From: Streptomyces globosus
GTDB lineage: Bacteria; Actinomycetota; Actinomycetes; Streptomycetales; Streptomycetaceae
Length of the DNA: 64,000 nucleotides
Assembly (NCBI RefSeq): GCF_003325375.1
Contig: NZ_CP030862.1
Location: 933,501-997,500 of the forward strand
Direction: 5' to 3'
Shown here: positions 36,571 through 45,783 of the stretch, in pieces
Position numbering within the stretch: the stretch's first letter is position 1
How the letters are laid out: each line of letters opens with the position of its first letter
Made by a program: the position numbers and the translations under genes
The notes under the pieces: generated by a model
Databases searched by the model: none
What the model was told of the DNA's origin: nothing
Seen by the model: the letters and a program-made list of their open reading frames with translations, nothing else

Positions 36571-38094
36571 ATGGCCGACGAGCAACAGTCCCAGCCGACT
36601 CCGCCACGGCGGACCGGCCCCGCCGAGGCCCCGGCGGCGGCACCGGCAGCCGCCGCATGCCCGAACCCCGCCCCACCCGCCGAGCCCGGCCCGGTCCCGG
36701 CCGCCGGGCCCGCTGCCGTCCCGGCCGCTGCCGCGGACGGACGGCCCGCCGGGCCAGATCCCGTACCGCTCGCGAAGGCCGGCCCCGTGCCCGCCGTTTC
36801 GGACGGGCATCCCGCCGACGCCCGGCCGGTTCCGCCGGCTGCCTCGGAGGAGCCGTCCGTCGAACCCGGGCCGGTGGTGCTCCCCGCTCAGGACGCGGCC
36901 CCCGCCGAGGGCGGGTCCGGCTCGGGGGCCGGGCAGCGCGCGTACGACCCGTGGCAGGCGGGGGCGTTCAGCATGCCCGATCAGGGCGCGGCGGCTCGGG
37001 GGACGGTCGTACGGCTGCGGCATGCCGTCGCCCTCGGGCTCGGGATCGCCCTGCTCGCCGGCGGCGTCGGCGGCTGGCTCGGGGTGCTCGCCGAGCGGCG
37101 CAGCAGCACCCGCCTCGAACTCCCGCAGGCCGCGGCCGAGAACAGGGACCGGGCCCCGGACAGCGTCGCCGGGATCGCCGCGGCCGCGCTGCCCGGCGTC
37201 GTCACCCTCCACGTCCGCGGCAGCGGTTCCGGCGGCACCGGCACCGGGTTCGTCCTCGACGGCCAGGGCCACATCCTCACCAACCACCACGTCGTGGCCG
37301 GAGCCAAGGACGTCACCGTCACCTTCAGCACCGGCGAGAGCACCACCGCCTCCGTCGTCGGCCGCGACAGCGGCTACGACCTCGCCGTCGTCCGCGTCTC
37401 CGGCGTCCGCGGGCTGAAGCCCCTGACCCTCGGCAACTCCGACGGCGTCCGGGTCGGCGACCCCGTCGTCGCCATCGGTGCCCCCTTCGACCTGTCCAAC
37501 ACCGTCACCGCCGGCATCATCAGCGCCACCGGCCGGCCCATCACCGCCGGCGGCGACAAGGACGGCAGCGACATCAGCTACGTCGACGCCCTCCAGACCG
37601 ACGCGCCGATCAACCCCGGCAACTCCGGCGGCCCGCTGCTCGACGCCCAGGCCCGTGTGATCGGCATCAACAGCGCCATACGCGGAGCCGAGAAGACCGG
37701 TTCCGACCGGCAGAGCGGCAGTATCGGCCTCGGCTTCGCCATTCCCGTGAACCAGGGCAAGCGCGTCGCCGAGGAGCTCATCCGCACCGGACGCGCCACC
37801 CACCCCGTCATCGGCGTCACCCTCGACATGCAGTACCCCGGCGCCGGCGCCCGCGTCGGCGCGCAGGGCGAGGGCGGCAGGCCCGCCGTCACCCCCGGCG
37901 GACCCGCCGCCCGGGCCGGCATCCGACCCGGCGACGTGATCACCAAGGTCGACGGTGTGCGCGTGCACGGCGGGGACGAGCTCATCGTCAAGGTCCGCGC
38001 CCGCCGCCCCGGCGACCCGCTCCGCCTCACCCTCCTGCGGGACGGCCGCGAGCAGACCGTCCGGCTCGTGCTCGGTTCCGCGGAGGGGTCGTGA
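36571..38094 (+). CDS. htrA: HtrA/DegP-type serine protease with PDZ domain
   Basis: A 507-aa envelope protease. Residues 1-140 are a disordered Pro/Ala-rich cytoplasmic region. One membrane helix follows near 152-172, then a trypsin-like domain and a C-terminal PDZ domain. The triad is visible: His in ILTNHHVVAGA near residue 236, Asp in SGYDLAVVRV near 270, and Ser in NPGNSGGPLLD near 353. It degrades or refolds damaged extracytoplasmic proteins. In the sigE module it probably acts downstream of, and may feed back on, the anti-sigma factor. ATG 36571 follows GGGGAGCGCCC. Confidence 0.94.
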   Translation: MADEQQSQPTPPRRTGPAEAPAAAPAAAACPNPAPPAEPGPVPAAGPAAVPAAAADGRPAGPDPVPLAKAGPVPAVSDGHPADARPVPPAASEEPSVEPGPVVLPAQDAAPAEGGSGSGAGQRAYDPWQAGAFSMPDQGAAARGTVVRLRHAVALGLGIALLAGGVGGWLGVLAERRSSTRLELPQAAAENRDRAPDSVAGIAAAALPGVVTLHVRGSGSGGTGTGFVLDGQGHILTNHHVVAGAKDVTVTFSTGESTTASVVGRDSGYDLAVVRVSGVRGLKPLTLGNSDGVRVGDPVVAIGAPFDLSNTVTAGIISATGRPITAGGDKDGSDISYVDALQTDAPINPGNSGGPLLDAQARVIGINSAIRGAEKTGSDRQSGSIGLGFAIPVNQGKRVAEELIRTGRATHPVIGVTLDMQYPGAGARVGAQGEGGRPAVTPGGPAARAGIRPGDVITKVDGVRVHGGDELIVKVRARRPGDPLRLTLLRDGREQTVRLVLGSAEGS

Positions 38095-38198
38095 CCCGCT
38101 GCCGAACCGGGGATGATGGTGGACCGATGTAGGGCCCGGGGCGCCCGGCCGGGTACCGTTGTCGTGGCCCGACGTGGAGAGAGCCGAGGAGCGGCAAG

Positions 38199-38624
38199 GT
38201 GTTCAACGACATAGGCGCACTCGAGCTGGTCACCATCGTGGTCCTCGCCATCCTCGTCTTCGGACCGGACAAACTGCCGAAGGTCGTCCAGGACGTCGCC
38301 GGCTTCGTCCGCAAGATCCGCGCCTTCTCCGACAGCGCCAAGCAGGACATCCGCTCCGAGCTCGGACCGGACTTCAAGGACTTCGAGTTCGAGGACCTCA
38401 ACCCCAAGACGTTCATCCGCAAGCAGCTCTCCACCAACGAGGACCTCAGCGACATCCGCAGCAGCTTCGACCTCCGCCAGGAGCTGAACGACGTCACCGA
38501 CGCCGTCAACGGCCGCGACCCGGAGCCCGCGCCGGCTCCCGCAGGCTCCGGCCCGGACCTGGTGAAGAAGCCCGCCGCCCCGTCCTCCGAGCAGCGCACT
38601 CCGTTCGACGCCGACGCCACCTGA
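38199..38624 (+). CDS. tatB: Sec-independent translocase protein TatB
   Basis: A 141-aa TatB-type protein: a short N-terminal membrane helix (residues 6-21), the hinge FGPDKLPK, then an amphipathic helix and a charged tail. GTG 38199 follows GAGGAG. It assists export of folded proteins with TatA and TatC, which are not in the window. Linkage to sigE/htrA is conserved in Actinobacteria and suggests a role in envelope protein quality control. TatA is a possible alternative, but length and position favour TatB. Confidence 0.9.
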   Translation: MFNDIGALELVTIVVLAILVFGPDKLPKVVQDVAGFVRKIRAFSDSAKQDIRSELGPDFKDFEFEDLNPKTFIRKQLSTNEDLSDIRSSFDLRQELNDVTDAVNGRDPEPAPAPAGSGPDLVKKPAAPSSEQRTPFDADAT

Positions 38625-38737
38625 GCCCCGTCCTGCCCGGCGATCCGCGGTCCGGTGGCTATCCTCCATGAGTCCGGACCCAGGACGCCCGAGGGGGGCG
38701 GGCCGTTCCGGACCCCACGGAACGAGAGGCCCCATCG

Positions 38738-39508
38738 ATGGAGACGACGAGCAGTAGCCGGGTCGGCGCACAGCCCGCCGAAGCACCCGAAGCACCCGCC
38801 GCCGCACCCGCCGCGACCGCCCCGCCGGCCACACCCGCCGCCCCTGCCGCGGCGGTCCCGCACACCGCCGCTCCGCCCCACGAGGAGACCGCGGCCGCCC
38901 CCGTCCCGGCCGCCCGACGCACCGCCGGCGACGGCTTCCGCCGCGCCGGCTTCCCCTGGTACGGGCTGGACGACGCCTTCACCGGACACCGCTGGCTGAT
39001 GCAGGTCGGCACCGGCGCCGACGGCAGCGTCGAGCACGGCTCCACCGGCCACGGCGACGAACCGTCCGTCCGCGGCGAACTCGCCACCGGCGAGAAGGAG
39101 CGCTTCGCGGTCGTCGTGACCGTCGCGGCGAACCCGCTGCGCCGCAGCAGCGACGGCACGGGAGTCCTGGAGGCCACCTCGGTCTCCTCCGCCGCCTGGC
39201 TGGCCGGCTCCGGCCTGCTCGCGTACAGCTGGCCCGGCCAGATGGACCACACCCTGCGCGACGACTGGCTGGAACAGCAGACCGAGGCGGCCTGGGAGCT
39301 CGCCGACCACCTCGACGGCCCGGACTGGTCGACGCTGTCGCTGCCCGTCGACGGCGAGCCGACCCCCTTCCACTACCGCGAGTCCGAGTTCGGCTGGGTC
39401 CTCGCCGGCACCACCCCCGCGGGCGTCCACCTCGGCGCGTACGGCCGCGGCATGAGCGCCTACGGGATCGGCTTCGCCGTCATCGGCGACCTCGCCGCGT
39501 ACGAGTAG
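38738..39508 (+). CDS. conserved protein of unknown function
   Basis: A 256-aa protein I cannot place in a named family. Residues 1-65 are a disordered Ala/Pro-rich segment. The remainder is a folded, Trp-rich domain with alternating strands (YGLDDAFTGHRWLMQVG, TPFHYRESEFGWVLAGTTPAG, GVHLGAYGRGMSAYGIGF). It has no signal peptide or membrane helix. The Trp/His-rich core resembles small conserved Streptomyces proteins next to tatB and mrp. ATG 38738 follows AACGAGAGG. A bidirectional terminator separates it from mrp. Confidence 0.75.
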   Translation: METTSSSRVGAQPAEAPEAPAAAPAATAPPATPAAPAAAVPHTAAPPHEETAAAPVPAARRTAGDGFRRAGFPWYGLDDAFTGHRWLMQVGTGADGSVEHGSTGHGDEPSVRGELATGEKERFAVVVTVAANPLRRSSDGTGVLEATSVSSAAWLAGSGLLAYSWPGQMDHTLRDDWLEQQTEAAWELADHLDGPDWSTLSLPVDGEPTPFHYRESEFGWVLAGTTPAGVHLGAYGRGMSAYGIGFAVIGDLAAYE

Positions 39509-39524
39509 CCGCACCCGGACACGC

Positions 39525-39559
39525 CGAAGGGGGCACCGCCGCCGGCGGTGCCCCCTTCG
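39525..39559. terminator. bidirectional terminator before mrp
   Basis: A perfect 16-bp inverted repeat (39525-39540 and 39544-39559, 3-nt loop GCC) between convergent genes. Confidence 0.78.
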
Positions 39560-39569
39560 TCCGAACGCC

Positions 39570-40730
39570 TCAGAACTTGTTGCGCGGGGTGATCCCCAGC
39601 GACATGCCGGCCAGGCCGCGCGCCCGGCCGCCCAGCTTGCCCGCGATCGTGCGCAGCGCGGCACCCGCCGGGGAGTCCGGGTCGGACAGGACGACCGGCC
39701 TGCCCTCGTCGCCGCCCTCCCGCAGCCGGACGTCGATCGGGATGGAGCCCAGGACCGGCACGGTCGCGCCGACCGTCTTCGTCAGGCCGTCGGCGACCTT
39801 CTGGCCGCCGCCGGTGCCGAACACGTCGACCATCTCGTCGCAGTGCGGGCACGGCAGCCCGGACATGTTCTCCACCACGCCGACGATCTTCTGGTGGGTC
39901 TGGACGGCGATCGAGCCGGCCCGCTCGGCGACCTCGGCCGCGGCCTGCTGCGGGGTCGTCACGACGAGGATCTCCGCGTTCGGCACGAGCTGCGCCACCG
40001 AGATCGCGATGTCGCCGGTGCCCGGCGGCAGGTCCAGCAGCAGCACGTCCAGGTCGCCCCAGAAGACGTCCGCGAGGAACTGCTGGAGCGCGCGGTGCAG
40101 CATCGGGCCGCGCCAGACGACCGGCGCGTTGCCCGGGGTGAACATGCCGATGGAGATGACCTTCACGCCGTTCGCCGACGGCGGCATGATCATGTTCTCG
40201 ACCTGGGTGGGCCGCCCGTCCACGCCGAGCATGCGGGGCACACTGTGGCCGTAGATGTCCGCGTCGACGACACCGACCTTCAGGCCGTCCGCCGCCATCG
40301 CCGCAGCGAGGTTCACCGTCACCGACGACTTGCCGACGCCGCCCTTGCCGGACGCGACCGCGTACACGCGGGTCAGCGAGCCCGGCTTGGCGAACGGCAC
40401 CTCGCGCTCGGCGGTGCCGCCGCGCAGGGTGGCCGCCAGCTCCTTGCGCTGCTCGTCGCTCATCACGTCCAGCGTCACCTCCACGGAGGTGACCCCGGGA
40501 ACCTTCGCGACCGCGTCCGAGACGTTCTTGGTGATGGTCTCCCGCATGGGGCAGCCCGACACCGTGAGGTAGACCGTGACCGCGACCGCGCCGCCGTCGC
40601 CGATCTCCACCGATTTGACCATGCCGAGCTCGGTGATCGGCCGGTGGATCTCGGGGTCGTTCACCGTCGCCAGCGCGTCCAGGATCGCGTCCTGCTCGGG
40701 CACGGCGGCGGAGCTTGTGTCGGTAGCCAT
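39570..40730 (-). CDS. mrp: Mrp/NBP35 Fe-S cluster carrier ATPase
   Basis: A 386-aa protein: an N-terminal DUF59/MIP18-like domain (residues 10-95, with SGCPM) and a P-loop ATPase with GKGGVGKSS near residues 129-137. The CPHC motif typical of Mrp cluster-binding dimers lies near 295-298. It carries Fe-S clusters to target proteins. ATG 40730 has TACCAT six bases upstream on the coding strand and no ribosome site, suggesting a leaderless mRNA. It sits in the mgtE/DUF1003 neighbourhood as in mycobacteria. Confidence 0.94.
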   Translation of the reverse strand: MATDTSSAAVPEQDAILDALATVNDPEIHRPITELGMVKSVEIGDGGAVAVTVYLTVSGCPMRETITKNVSDAVAKVPGVTSVEVTLDVMSDEQRKELAATLRGGTAEREVPFAKPGSLTRVYAVASGKGGVGKSSVTVNLAAAMAADGLKVGVVDADIYGHSVPRMLGVDGRPTQVENMIMPPSANGVKVISIGMFTPGNAPVVWRGPMLHRALQQFLADVFWGDLDVLLLDLPPGTGDIAISVAQLVPNAEILVVTTPQQAAAEVAERAGSIAVQTHQKIVGVVENMSGLPCPHCDEMVDVFGTGGGQKVADGLTKTVGATVPVLGSIPIDVRLREGGDEGRPVVLSDPDSPAGAALRTIAGKLGGRARGLAGMSLGITPRNKF

Positions 40731-40772
40731 GCGTCGATGGTACGGCGCGGTAGCGTGCCTCCGGAAAGGCCG

Positions 40773-41462
40773 CTAGCGGTCGCCTTCGTCACTCTCCTGC
40801 GGGAACATCCGCCGGTCGTCCATCTCCTTGATCAGGTCCTGGAACTCCGAGCGGATCCAGTCGCGTGTCGCGACCTCGCCCAGGCCCATCCGCAGCGCCG
40901 CGATCTCCCGCGTCAGGTACTCGGTGTCGGCGATGGACCGCTCGTTCTGCTTGCGGTCCTGCTCCAGGTTGACGCGGTCGCGGTCGTCCTGCCGGTTCTG
41001 CGCGAGGAGGATCAGCGGGGCCGCGTACGAGGCCTGAAGCGACAGCATCAGCGTCAGGAAGATGAAGGGGTACTGGTCCCAGCGCAGGTGCGCCGGCGCG
41101 AACACGTTCCACAGCACCCAGAGCACGATGACCAGCGTCATCCAGACGATGAACCGGCCCGTGCCGAGGAAGCGCGCCACCCGCTCTGACAGCCGGCCGA
41201 ACGCCTCCGGGTCGTACACCGGCAGCAGCCGCCGCCGGTCCGCGCGCGGCTGGTCCAGCCGTACGCGCGCCGAGCGGGTCAGTGCGCTCGACCCCGTCGC
41301 GGCGGCCCGCGACCGCAGCCGCTCGGAGGCCTCCTCCTCCCGGCCGCTCAGCCCGTGCTCCCGCGCGTCCTCGCGGGCGTGCTCCCGCGCCAGCTCGCGC
41401 CGCACCCGCAGCTGCTCGCGGCGCCGCTCGCGCGCCGGGTCGCCCCGCCGCTCACCGCCCAC
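40773..41462 (-). CDS. DUF1003 membrane protein
   Basis: A 229-aa protein with a strongly charged Arg/Glu-rich N-terminus (residues 1-85), two membrane helices (near 101-120 and 132-152, the second containing QASYAAPLILLAQNRQ, a DUF1003 hallmark) and a cytoplasmic C-terminus. Function is unknown. GTG 41462 lies 11 bp inside the upstream MgtE-like gene, so the pair is translationally coupled, which suggests that the two proteins work together. Confidence 0.9.
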   Translation of the reverse strand: MGGERRGDPARERRREQLRVRRELAREHAREDAREHGLSGREEEASERLRSRAAATGSSALTRSARVRLDQPRADRRRLLPVYDPEAFGRLSERVARFLGTGRFIVWMTLVIVLWVLWNVFAPAHLRWDQYPFIFLTLMLSLQASYAAPLILLAQNRQDDRDRVNLEQDRKQNERSIADTEYLTREIAALRMGLGEVATRDWIRSEFQDLIKEMDDRRMFPQESDEGDR

Positions 41463-42723
41463 CGGAGACCTCCTCGGAGTGGAGGTCCGTCTCCCGCCAG
41501 TCGTCCGGCAGCAGGTGGTCCAGCACGTCGTCCACGGTCACCGCGCCCAGCAGCGCGCCGCCCTCGTCGACGACGGGCACGGCGACCATGTTGTACGCGG
41601 CCAGGTAGCTCGTCACGGCCGGCAGCGAGGCGTCCGGCCGCAGCGGCGGCAGGTCCGTGTCGACGATCGAGCTGACCAGCGTGAACGGCGGATCGCGCAG
41701 CAGCCGCTGGAAGTGCACCGTGCCCAGGTACTTGCCCGTCGGCGTCTCGTCCGGCGGCCGGCACACGTACACCTGCGCGGCCAGCGCCGGCGACAGGTCG
41801 GCCTGCCGGACCCGCGCCAGGGCGTCCGCGACCGTCGCGTCGGGCCGCAGCACGATCGGCTCCGTCGTCATCAGGCCGCCGGCCGTGTTCTCCTCGTACG
41901 ACAGCAGCCGGCGCATGTCCGCGGCGTCGTCCGGCCGCATCAGGGTCAGCAGCCGCTCCTTGTCGTCCTCGGGCAGCTCCGACAGCAGGTCGGCGGCGTC
42001 GTCCGGGTCCATCGCCTCCAGGACGTCCGCGGCGCGCTCCTCCTTCAGCTTGCCGATGATCTCGACCTGCTCGTCCTCGGGCAGCTCCTCCAGGACGTCC
42101 GCGAGCCGGTCGTCGTCGAGGGCGCTCGCCACCTCGGCGCGCCGCTTCGGCGTCAGGTGGTGCAGGACGTTCGCCACGTCCGCCGGGCGCATCTGCTCGA
42201 AGGTGGCGACCAGGTTCTCGGCGCCCTGCCCCTCCTCCTCCAGCGAGAAGCCGGTCACGGCCGACCACTCCACGGTCAGCGTCTCGCCGCGGCGGCGCAG
42301 CGCGCCCCCCTTGCCCTTGCGCACGAAGATCTTGTCGATCTCCCAGTCGCGGCGGGCCGGCAGCTGCTGGATGGCCACGTCCAGGACGGTCGCCTCCTCG
42401 CCGGTCGCGGTCAGCCGCACCCGCCGGTCCAGGAGCTCGCCGAGGACCAGGCGCTCCGTCGGCCGCTGCTCGAACCGCCGCATGTTCACCACGCCGGTGG
42501 TGATGACCTGGCCCGACTCCACGCCCGTCACCCGCGTCATCGGCAGGAAGATCCGGCGCCGGCTGACCACCTCGACCACCAGCCCCAGCAGCCGCGGCGG
42601 CCGCCCGCCGACGCGCAGCATCGCCACGAGGTCGCGGACCCGGCCCACCCGGTCGCCGTTGGGATCGAACACGGGCACACCCGACAGATGCGAGACGAAG
42701 ATCCGCGGGGCGCCTCCGGCCAT
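41452..42723 (-). CDS. MgtE-like N-domain and CBS protein lacking the transporter domain
   Basis: A 423-aa cytosolic protein. Residues 1-160 look PRC-barrel-like (RIFVSHLSGVPVFDPNG). Residues 170-290 form the superhelical MgtE_N magnesium-sensor domain, with repeats of DVLEELPEDEQ type. Residues 295-415 hold a CBS pair (PVVDEGGALLGAVTVDDVLDHL). The five-helix MgtE channel domain is absent. It is therefore a regulator or sensor, not a transporter. Its coupling to the DUF1003 membrane gene suggests the membrane part may be supplied in trans; that is inference. Rv1232c is similar from memory. Confidence 0.9.
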   Translation of the reverse strand: MAGGAPRIFVSHLSGVPVFDPNGDRVGRVRDLVAMLRVGGRPPRLLGLVVEVVSRRRIFLPMTRVTGVESGQVITTGVVNMRRFEQRPTERLVLGELLDRRVRLTATGEEATVLDVAIQQLPARRDWEIDKIFVRKGKGGALRRRGETLTVEWSAVTGFSLEEEGQGAENLVATFEQMRPADVANVLHHLTPKRRAEVASALDDDRLADVLEELPEDEQVEIIGKLKEERAADVLEAMDPDDAADLLSELPEDDKERLLTLMRPDDAADMRRLLSYEENTAGGLMTTEPIVLRPDATVADALARVRQADLSPALAAQVYVCRPPDETPTGKYLGTVHFQRLLRDPPFTLVSSIVDTDLPPLRPDASLPAVTSYLAAYNMVAVPVVDEGGALLGAVTVDDVLDHLLPDDWRETDLHSEEVSGGR

Positions 42724-42928
42724 TCCAGCGCCTCCCAGAGTGTCGGTCCACGGTCCTGCCTGCCGTCCCTCAGGCTAGCCCGTGGGCTGTACGGCCGTCC
42801 TGGTGGGGCCGTCCGCCCGGGGTGCGCCGCCGGCCGCCCGCCCGCCGGCCGCGGGCACCCTCCGACCGACGGCCTACGGGCGGGTACGCTGCCTGCTGCC
42901 CCAGCAAGCACGACGAGAGGCACCCGCC

Positions 42929-43723
42929 GTGACCGCCCATTCCCCCGCCGCACGGCTGCGCCGCGCCGCCGTCGCCGGTGTCGTCCTCGCGGGCCTCGCT
43001 GTCGCCGGGACGGGCTGCGGCGCGGACCCCGACGAAGGCACGAACGGCGTCGGCAAGCTCTCTGCGGCCCAGATCGAGGGCAAGGCGAAGGCCGCCGCCG
43101 GCGCCGCCTCCTCCGTGCACCTGTCGGGCACCCTCGTCAGCAGCGGAAAAACCTTCACCCTCGACATGCGCCTCGGCAAGGAGGGCGGCTCCGGCGAGGT
43201 GAAGTCCAAGGAGGACACCTTCCAGCTGCTCCGCATCGGCGACCAGCTCTACCTCAAGGCGAGCGCCGCCTTCTGGGGGACCTCCGAGGCGGCCGGGAAG
43301 CTCGGCGACAAGTACGTGAAGGTCCCCGAGAGCGACCCCACCTACAAGCAGTTCCGCGGCTTCACCGACATGCACGTCCTGCTCGACGGGCTCCTCGGCC
43401 TCGACGGCAAGCTCGCCAAGGGCGACTACACCAAGGTCGGCCCCACGCGCGCCGTCCAGGTCACCGCCGACAAGGGCAGGGGCGGAAAGCTGGCGGTCTC
43501 CCTGGAGGGCACCCCCTACCCGCTGCGGATGGAGCGCGCCGGCGGAGCGGGCACCGTCGACCTGGGCGACTGGGGGCAGCCGGTGCAGCTGGACCCGCCG
43601 CCGGCGGACCAGACCCTCGACTACGGCTCCCAGCTGCCGACGACGAAGGAGTCCGGCAGCGGCAGCCCGGCCCCGGCGCCGACCGGCAAGGGGTCGGGGC
43701 AGGGCTCCAACCCGACGGGGTAG
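42929..43723 (+). CDS. LppX/LprAFG-family lipoprotein
   Basis: A 264-aa lipoprotein with a signal peptide ending GTGC (Cys30), followed by a half-barrel domain of the LppX_LprAFG type (residues 45-225) that in mycobacteria binds or carries lipids. In Streptomyces its ligand is unknown. A disordered Ser/Gly/Pro tail follows. GTG 42929 is preceded by GAGAGG. Its stop is 3 bp from the end of the convergent gene at 43727. Confidence 0.87.
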   Translation: MTAHSPAARLRRAAVAGVVLAGLAVAGTGCGADPDEGTNGVGKLSAAQIEGKAKAAAGAASSVHLSGTLVSSGKTFTLDMRLGKEGGSGEVKSKEDTFQLLRIGDQLYLKASAAFWGTSEAAGKLGDKYVKVPESDPTYKQFRGFTDMHVLLDGLLGLDGKLAKGDYTKVGPTRAVQVTADKGRGGKLAVSLEGTPYPLRMERAGGAGTVDLGDWGQPVQLDPPPADQTLDYGSQLPTTKESGSGSPAPAPTGKGSGQGSNPTG

Positions 43724-43726
43724 GCC

Positions 43727-44245
43727 CTACGCCCCGCGGTCGGCCTTCCGCCGCTTCAGCAGCAGCTTCGGCAGGCCCGCCGGGACGGGCCGCCGCGTCA
43801 CCGCCGGCGAGCCGACCGGCACGGCGGCCAGCGACCCGTCGGGCAGGTCGGTGCTCGCCGCGACCGGCTCCAGGCGCAGCACCCGGCACTCGCGCGCCCA
43901 GCGCGCCGTCATCTCCTCGGAGTCGGGGGCGTTCAGCCGCTTGCCCTTCAGCTCCGCCACCGCCGCCTCCCACGCGCCGCCGCCGGGGGGCAGCTCCCGT
44001 ACGGCCGCGGTCCAGGCCACCAGCCGGCCGCCCTTGTCCTTGCTGCGGACGGTGACCTCGGCCGTCGCCCCGTCGGCGAGGCCCGGCAGCGGCTGCTCGC
44101 CGGGGCCGTCGCCCAGCACGTGCGCCGCGCCGTCCACCCAGGCGTGCCACAGGGCGCGGTCGGCGCCGGCGCCGCGGACCCAGATCAGGCCGGACTTCTT
44201 GGTGGCCTCCTCGACGAGGGCCAGGTCGAGCGTGCTGAGAGTCAT
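43727..44245 (-). CDS. conserved protein of unknown function
   Basis: A 172-aa protein. Segments GLIWVRGAGADRALWHAWVDG and ATAEVTVRSKDKGGRLVAW suggest a beta-barrel resembling the pyridoxamine-phosphate-oxidase/flavin-binding split barrel, but no cofactor motif is certain. It ends in a basic LLLKRRKADRG tail. It lies 66 bp downstream of corA on the same strand and may be cotranscribed. Confidence 0.75.
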   Translation of the reverse strand: MTLSTLDLALVEEATKKSGLIWVRGAGADRALWHAWVDGAAHVLGDGPGEQPLPGLADGATAEVTVRSKDKGGRLVAWTAAVRELPPGGGAWEAAVAELKGKRLNAPDSEEMTARWARECRVLRLEPVAASTDLPDGSLAAVPVGSPAVTRRPVPAGLPKLLLKRRKADRGA

Positions 44246-44311
44246 GCGGACCAGGGTAGGGGAGGGCCCGTACAGCCCGGACGGGTCCGGCGGCCGGCGC
44301 CCCGGCGGGTG

Positions 44312-45427
44312 CTACAGCCAGCCGTGGCGGCGCAGTGCCCGGTGGATGGTGAAGCAGATGCCGACGATGCTCGCCATCACCATCGGGTAGCCGTACTCCC
44401 ACTTGAGCTCGGGCATGTGCTCGAAGTTCATCCCGTACACGCCGCAGATCATGGTCGGCACGGCGATGATGGCCGCCCAGGAGGTGATCTTGCGCATGTC
44501 CTCGTTCTGCGCGACGGTCGCCTGGGCGAGGTTGGCCTGGAGGATCGAGTTCAGCAGCTCGTCGAAGCCGACGACCTGCTCGTGGACGCGCGCCAGGTGG
44601 TCGGCGACGTCGCGGAAGTACTTCTGGATGTCCGGGTCCACCAGCCGCATCGGGCGCTCGCTGAGCAGCTCCATCGGCCGCAGCAGCGGGGCCACGGCCC
44701 GCTTGAACTCCAGCACCTCCCGCTTGAGCTGGTAGATGCGGCCGGCGTCGCCGCCGCGCGCGACGCCCTTGGCGGGCGCGGCGAACACCGCGTTCTCCAC
44801 CTCGTCGATGTCGTCCTGCACCGCCGCCGCGACCGCGATGTACCCGTCGACGACGTGGTCGGCGATCGAGTGCAGGACCGCCGAGGGGCCCTTGGCCAGC
44901 AGCTCGGGGTCGTCCTGGAGGCGGTGGCGCAGGCCCCGCAGCGAGCCCTGCCCGCCGTGCCGGACCGTGATCACGAAGTCGGTGCCGGTGAAGCACATCA
45001 CCTCGCCGGTCTCCACGACCTCGCTGGTCGCCGTCAGTTCCGCGTGCTCCACGTAGTGGATCGTCTTGAACACGGTGAAGAGGGTGTCGTCGTAGCGCTC
45101 CAGCTTCGGCCGCTGGTGGGCGTGGACGGCGTCCTCGACGGCCAGCGGGTGCAGGCCGAAGACGGCGGCGATCCCCGCGAACTCCTCCTCCGTCGGCTCG
45201 TGCAGGCCGATCCAGGCGAAGCCGCCGTCCTCGCGGACCCGCCGGATCGCCTCACGGGGCGTCAGGCAGGCCGAGCCGAGGGCGCGCCGGCCGTCGCGGT
45301 ACACCGCGCAGTCGACCACGGCGCTGCTCGCCGAGGGGTCGCGGGTGGCGTCGTAGCCGGGCTGGACGGGGTTGGACCTGCGCAGCGCCGGTCGGACGGC
45401 GGCACGGAGGTAGGGCAGCATCGACAT
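44312..45427 (-). CDS. corA: CorA-type magnesium/cobalt transporter
   Basis: A 371-aa CorA/2-TM channel that imports Mg2+. A large cytoplasmic domain is followed by a long helix and two C-terminal membrane helices. The signature YGMNF lies near residues 332-336, followed by the periplasmic loop EHMPELKWEYGYP. ATG 45427 has AAGGAG seven bases upstream, matching the usual MSMLPYL start. The frame stays open to 45634 upstream but codes for an unlikely Pro-rich run. A long structured leader precedes it. Confidence 0.94.
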   Translation of the reverse strand: MSMLPYLRAAVRPALRRSNPVQPGYDATRDPSASSAVVDCAVYRDGRRALGSACLTPREAIRRVREDGGFAWIGLHEPTEEEFAGIAAVFGLHPLAVEDAVHAHQRPKLERYDDTLFTVFKTIHYVEHAELTATSEVVETGEVMCFTGTDFVITVRHGGQGSLRGLRHRLQDDPELLAKGPSAVLHSIADHVVDGYIAVAAAVQDDIDEVENAVFAAPAKGVARGGDAGRIYQLKREVLEFKRAVAPLLRPMELLSERPMRLVDPDIQKYFRDVADHLARVHEQVVGFDELLNSILQANLAQATVAQNEDMRKITSWAAIIAVPTMICGVYGMNFEHMPELKWEYGYPMVMASIVGICFTIHRALRRHGWL

Positions 45428-45780
45428 GGCAGGCTCCTTCGCACGCACGGCCGCGGCCGTGCGGGGTGGGAGATCCCTCCGGTGGACGCGGACTGCCGGC
45501 GGCGGGCGCGCCGGCAGGGGCGGAGGGAAAGGGACGGGAGGACAGACGTTCCGCCGTCGCTCTTCTGCTGATCGGATGATCAAACGGGGCAGGGTGCGCC
45601 CGTACCAGGGGCGGAAGAGCGATTGGTACTGCACGATCGACTTCGGTCCACGGCAGTCCCCACCTCCTCCGGCCGGTCCCCCGTGGGGGACGTCCTGTCG
45701 CCGGGGCCCCGAGGCACCGCTTCTGCGGTGCGGCCCCGACCAGCGGTCAACACTATCAGCCGACGGATGGTCAAGACCCG
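45428..45780 (-). promoter_or_regulatory. long structured 5' leader of corA
   Basis: The gene-free stretch 45428-45817 is 390 bp. On the corA side it holds a compound stem-loop. GCACCGC pairs with GCGGTGC (45714-45720 and 45725-45731, 4-nt loop), enclosed by GGGGCC pairing with GGCCCC (45703-45708 and 45732-45737). A second hairpin lies at 45676-45691. These are over 240 bp upstream of the corA start. No named riboswitch (M-box, yybP-ykoY) could be matched. Confidence 0.35.
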
Positions 45781-45783
45781 CCC

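Noticed and set aside
45428..45634. Upstream extension of corA to GTG 45634
   Set aside because: ATG 45427 has AAGGAG at proper distance and matches the normal CorA start. The extension is Pro/Arg-rich and without a ribosome site. It is kept only as part of the leader finding.
45676..45737. M-box or yybP-ykoY riboswitch upstream of corA
   Set aside because: The conserved core sequences of those RNAs were not found. Only generic stems are visible.
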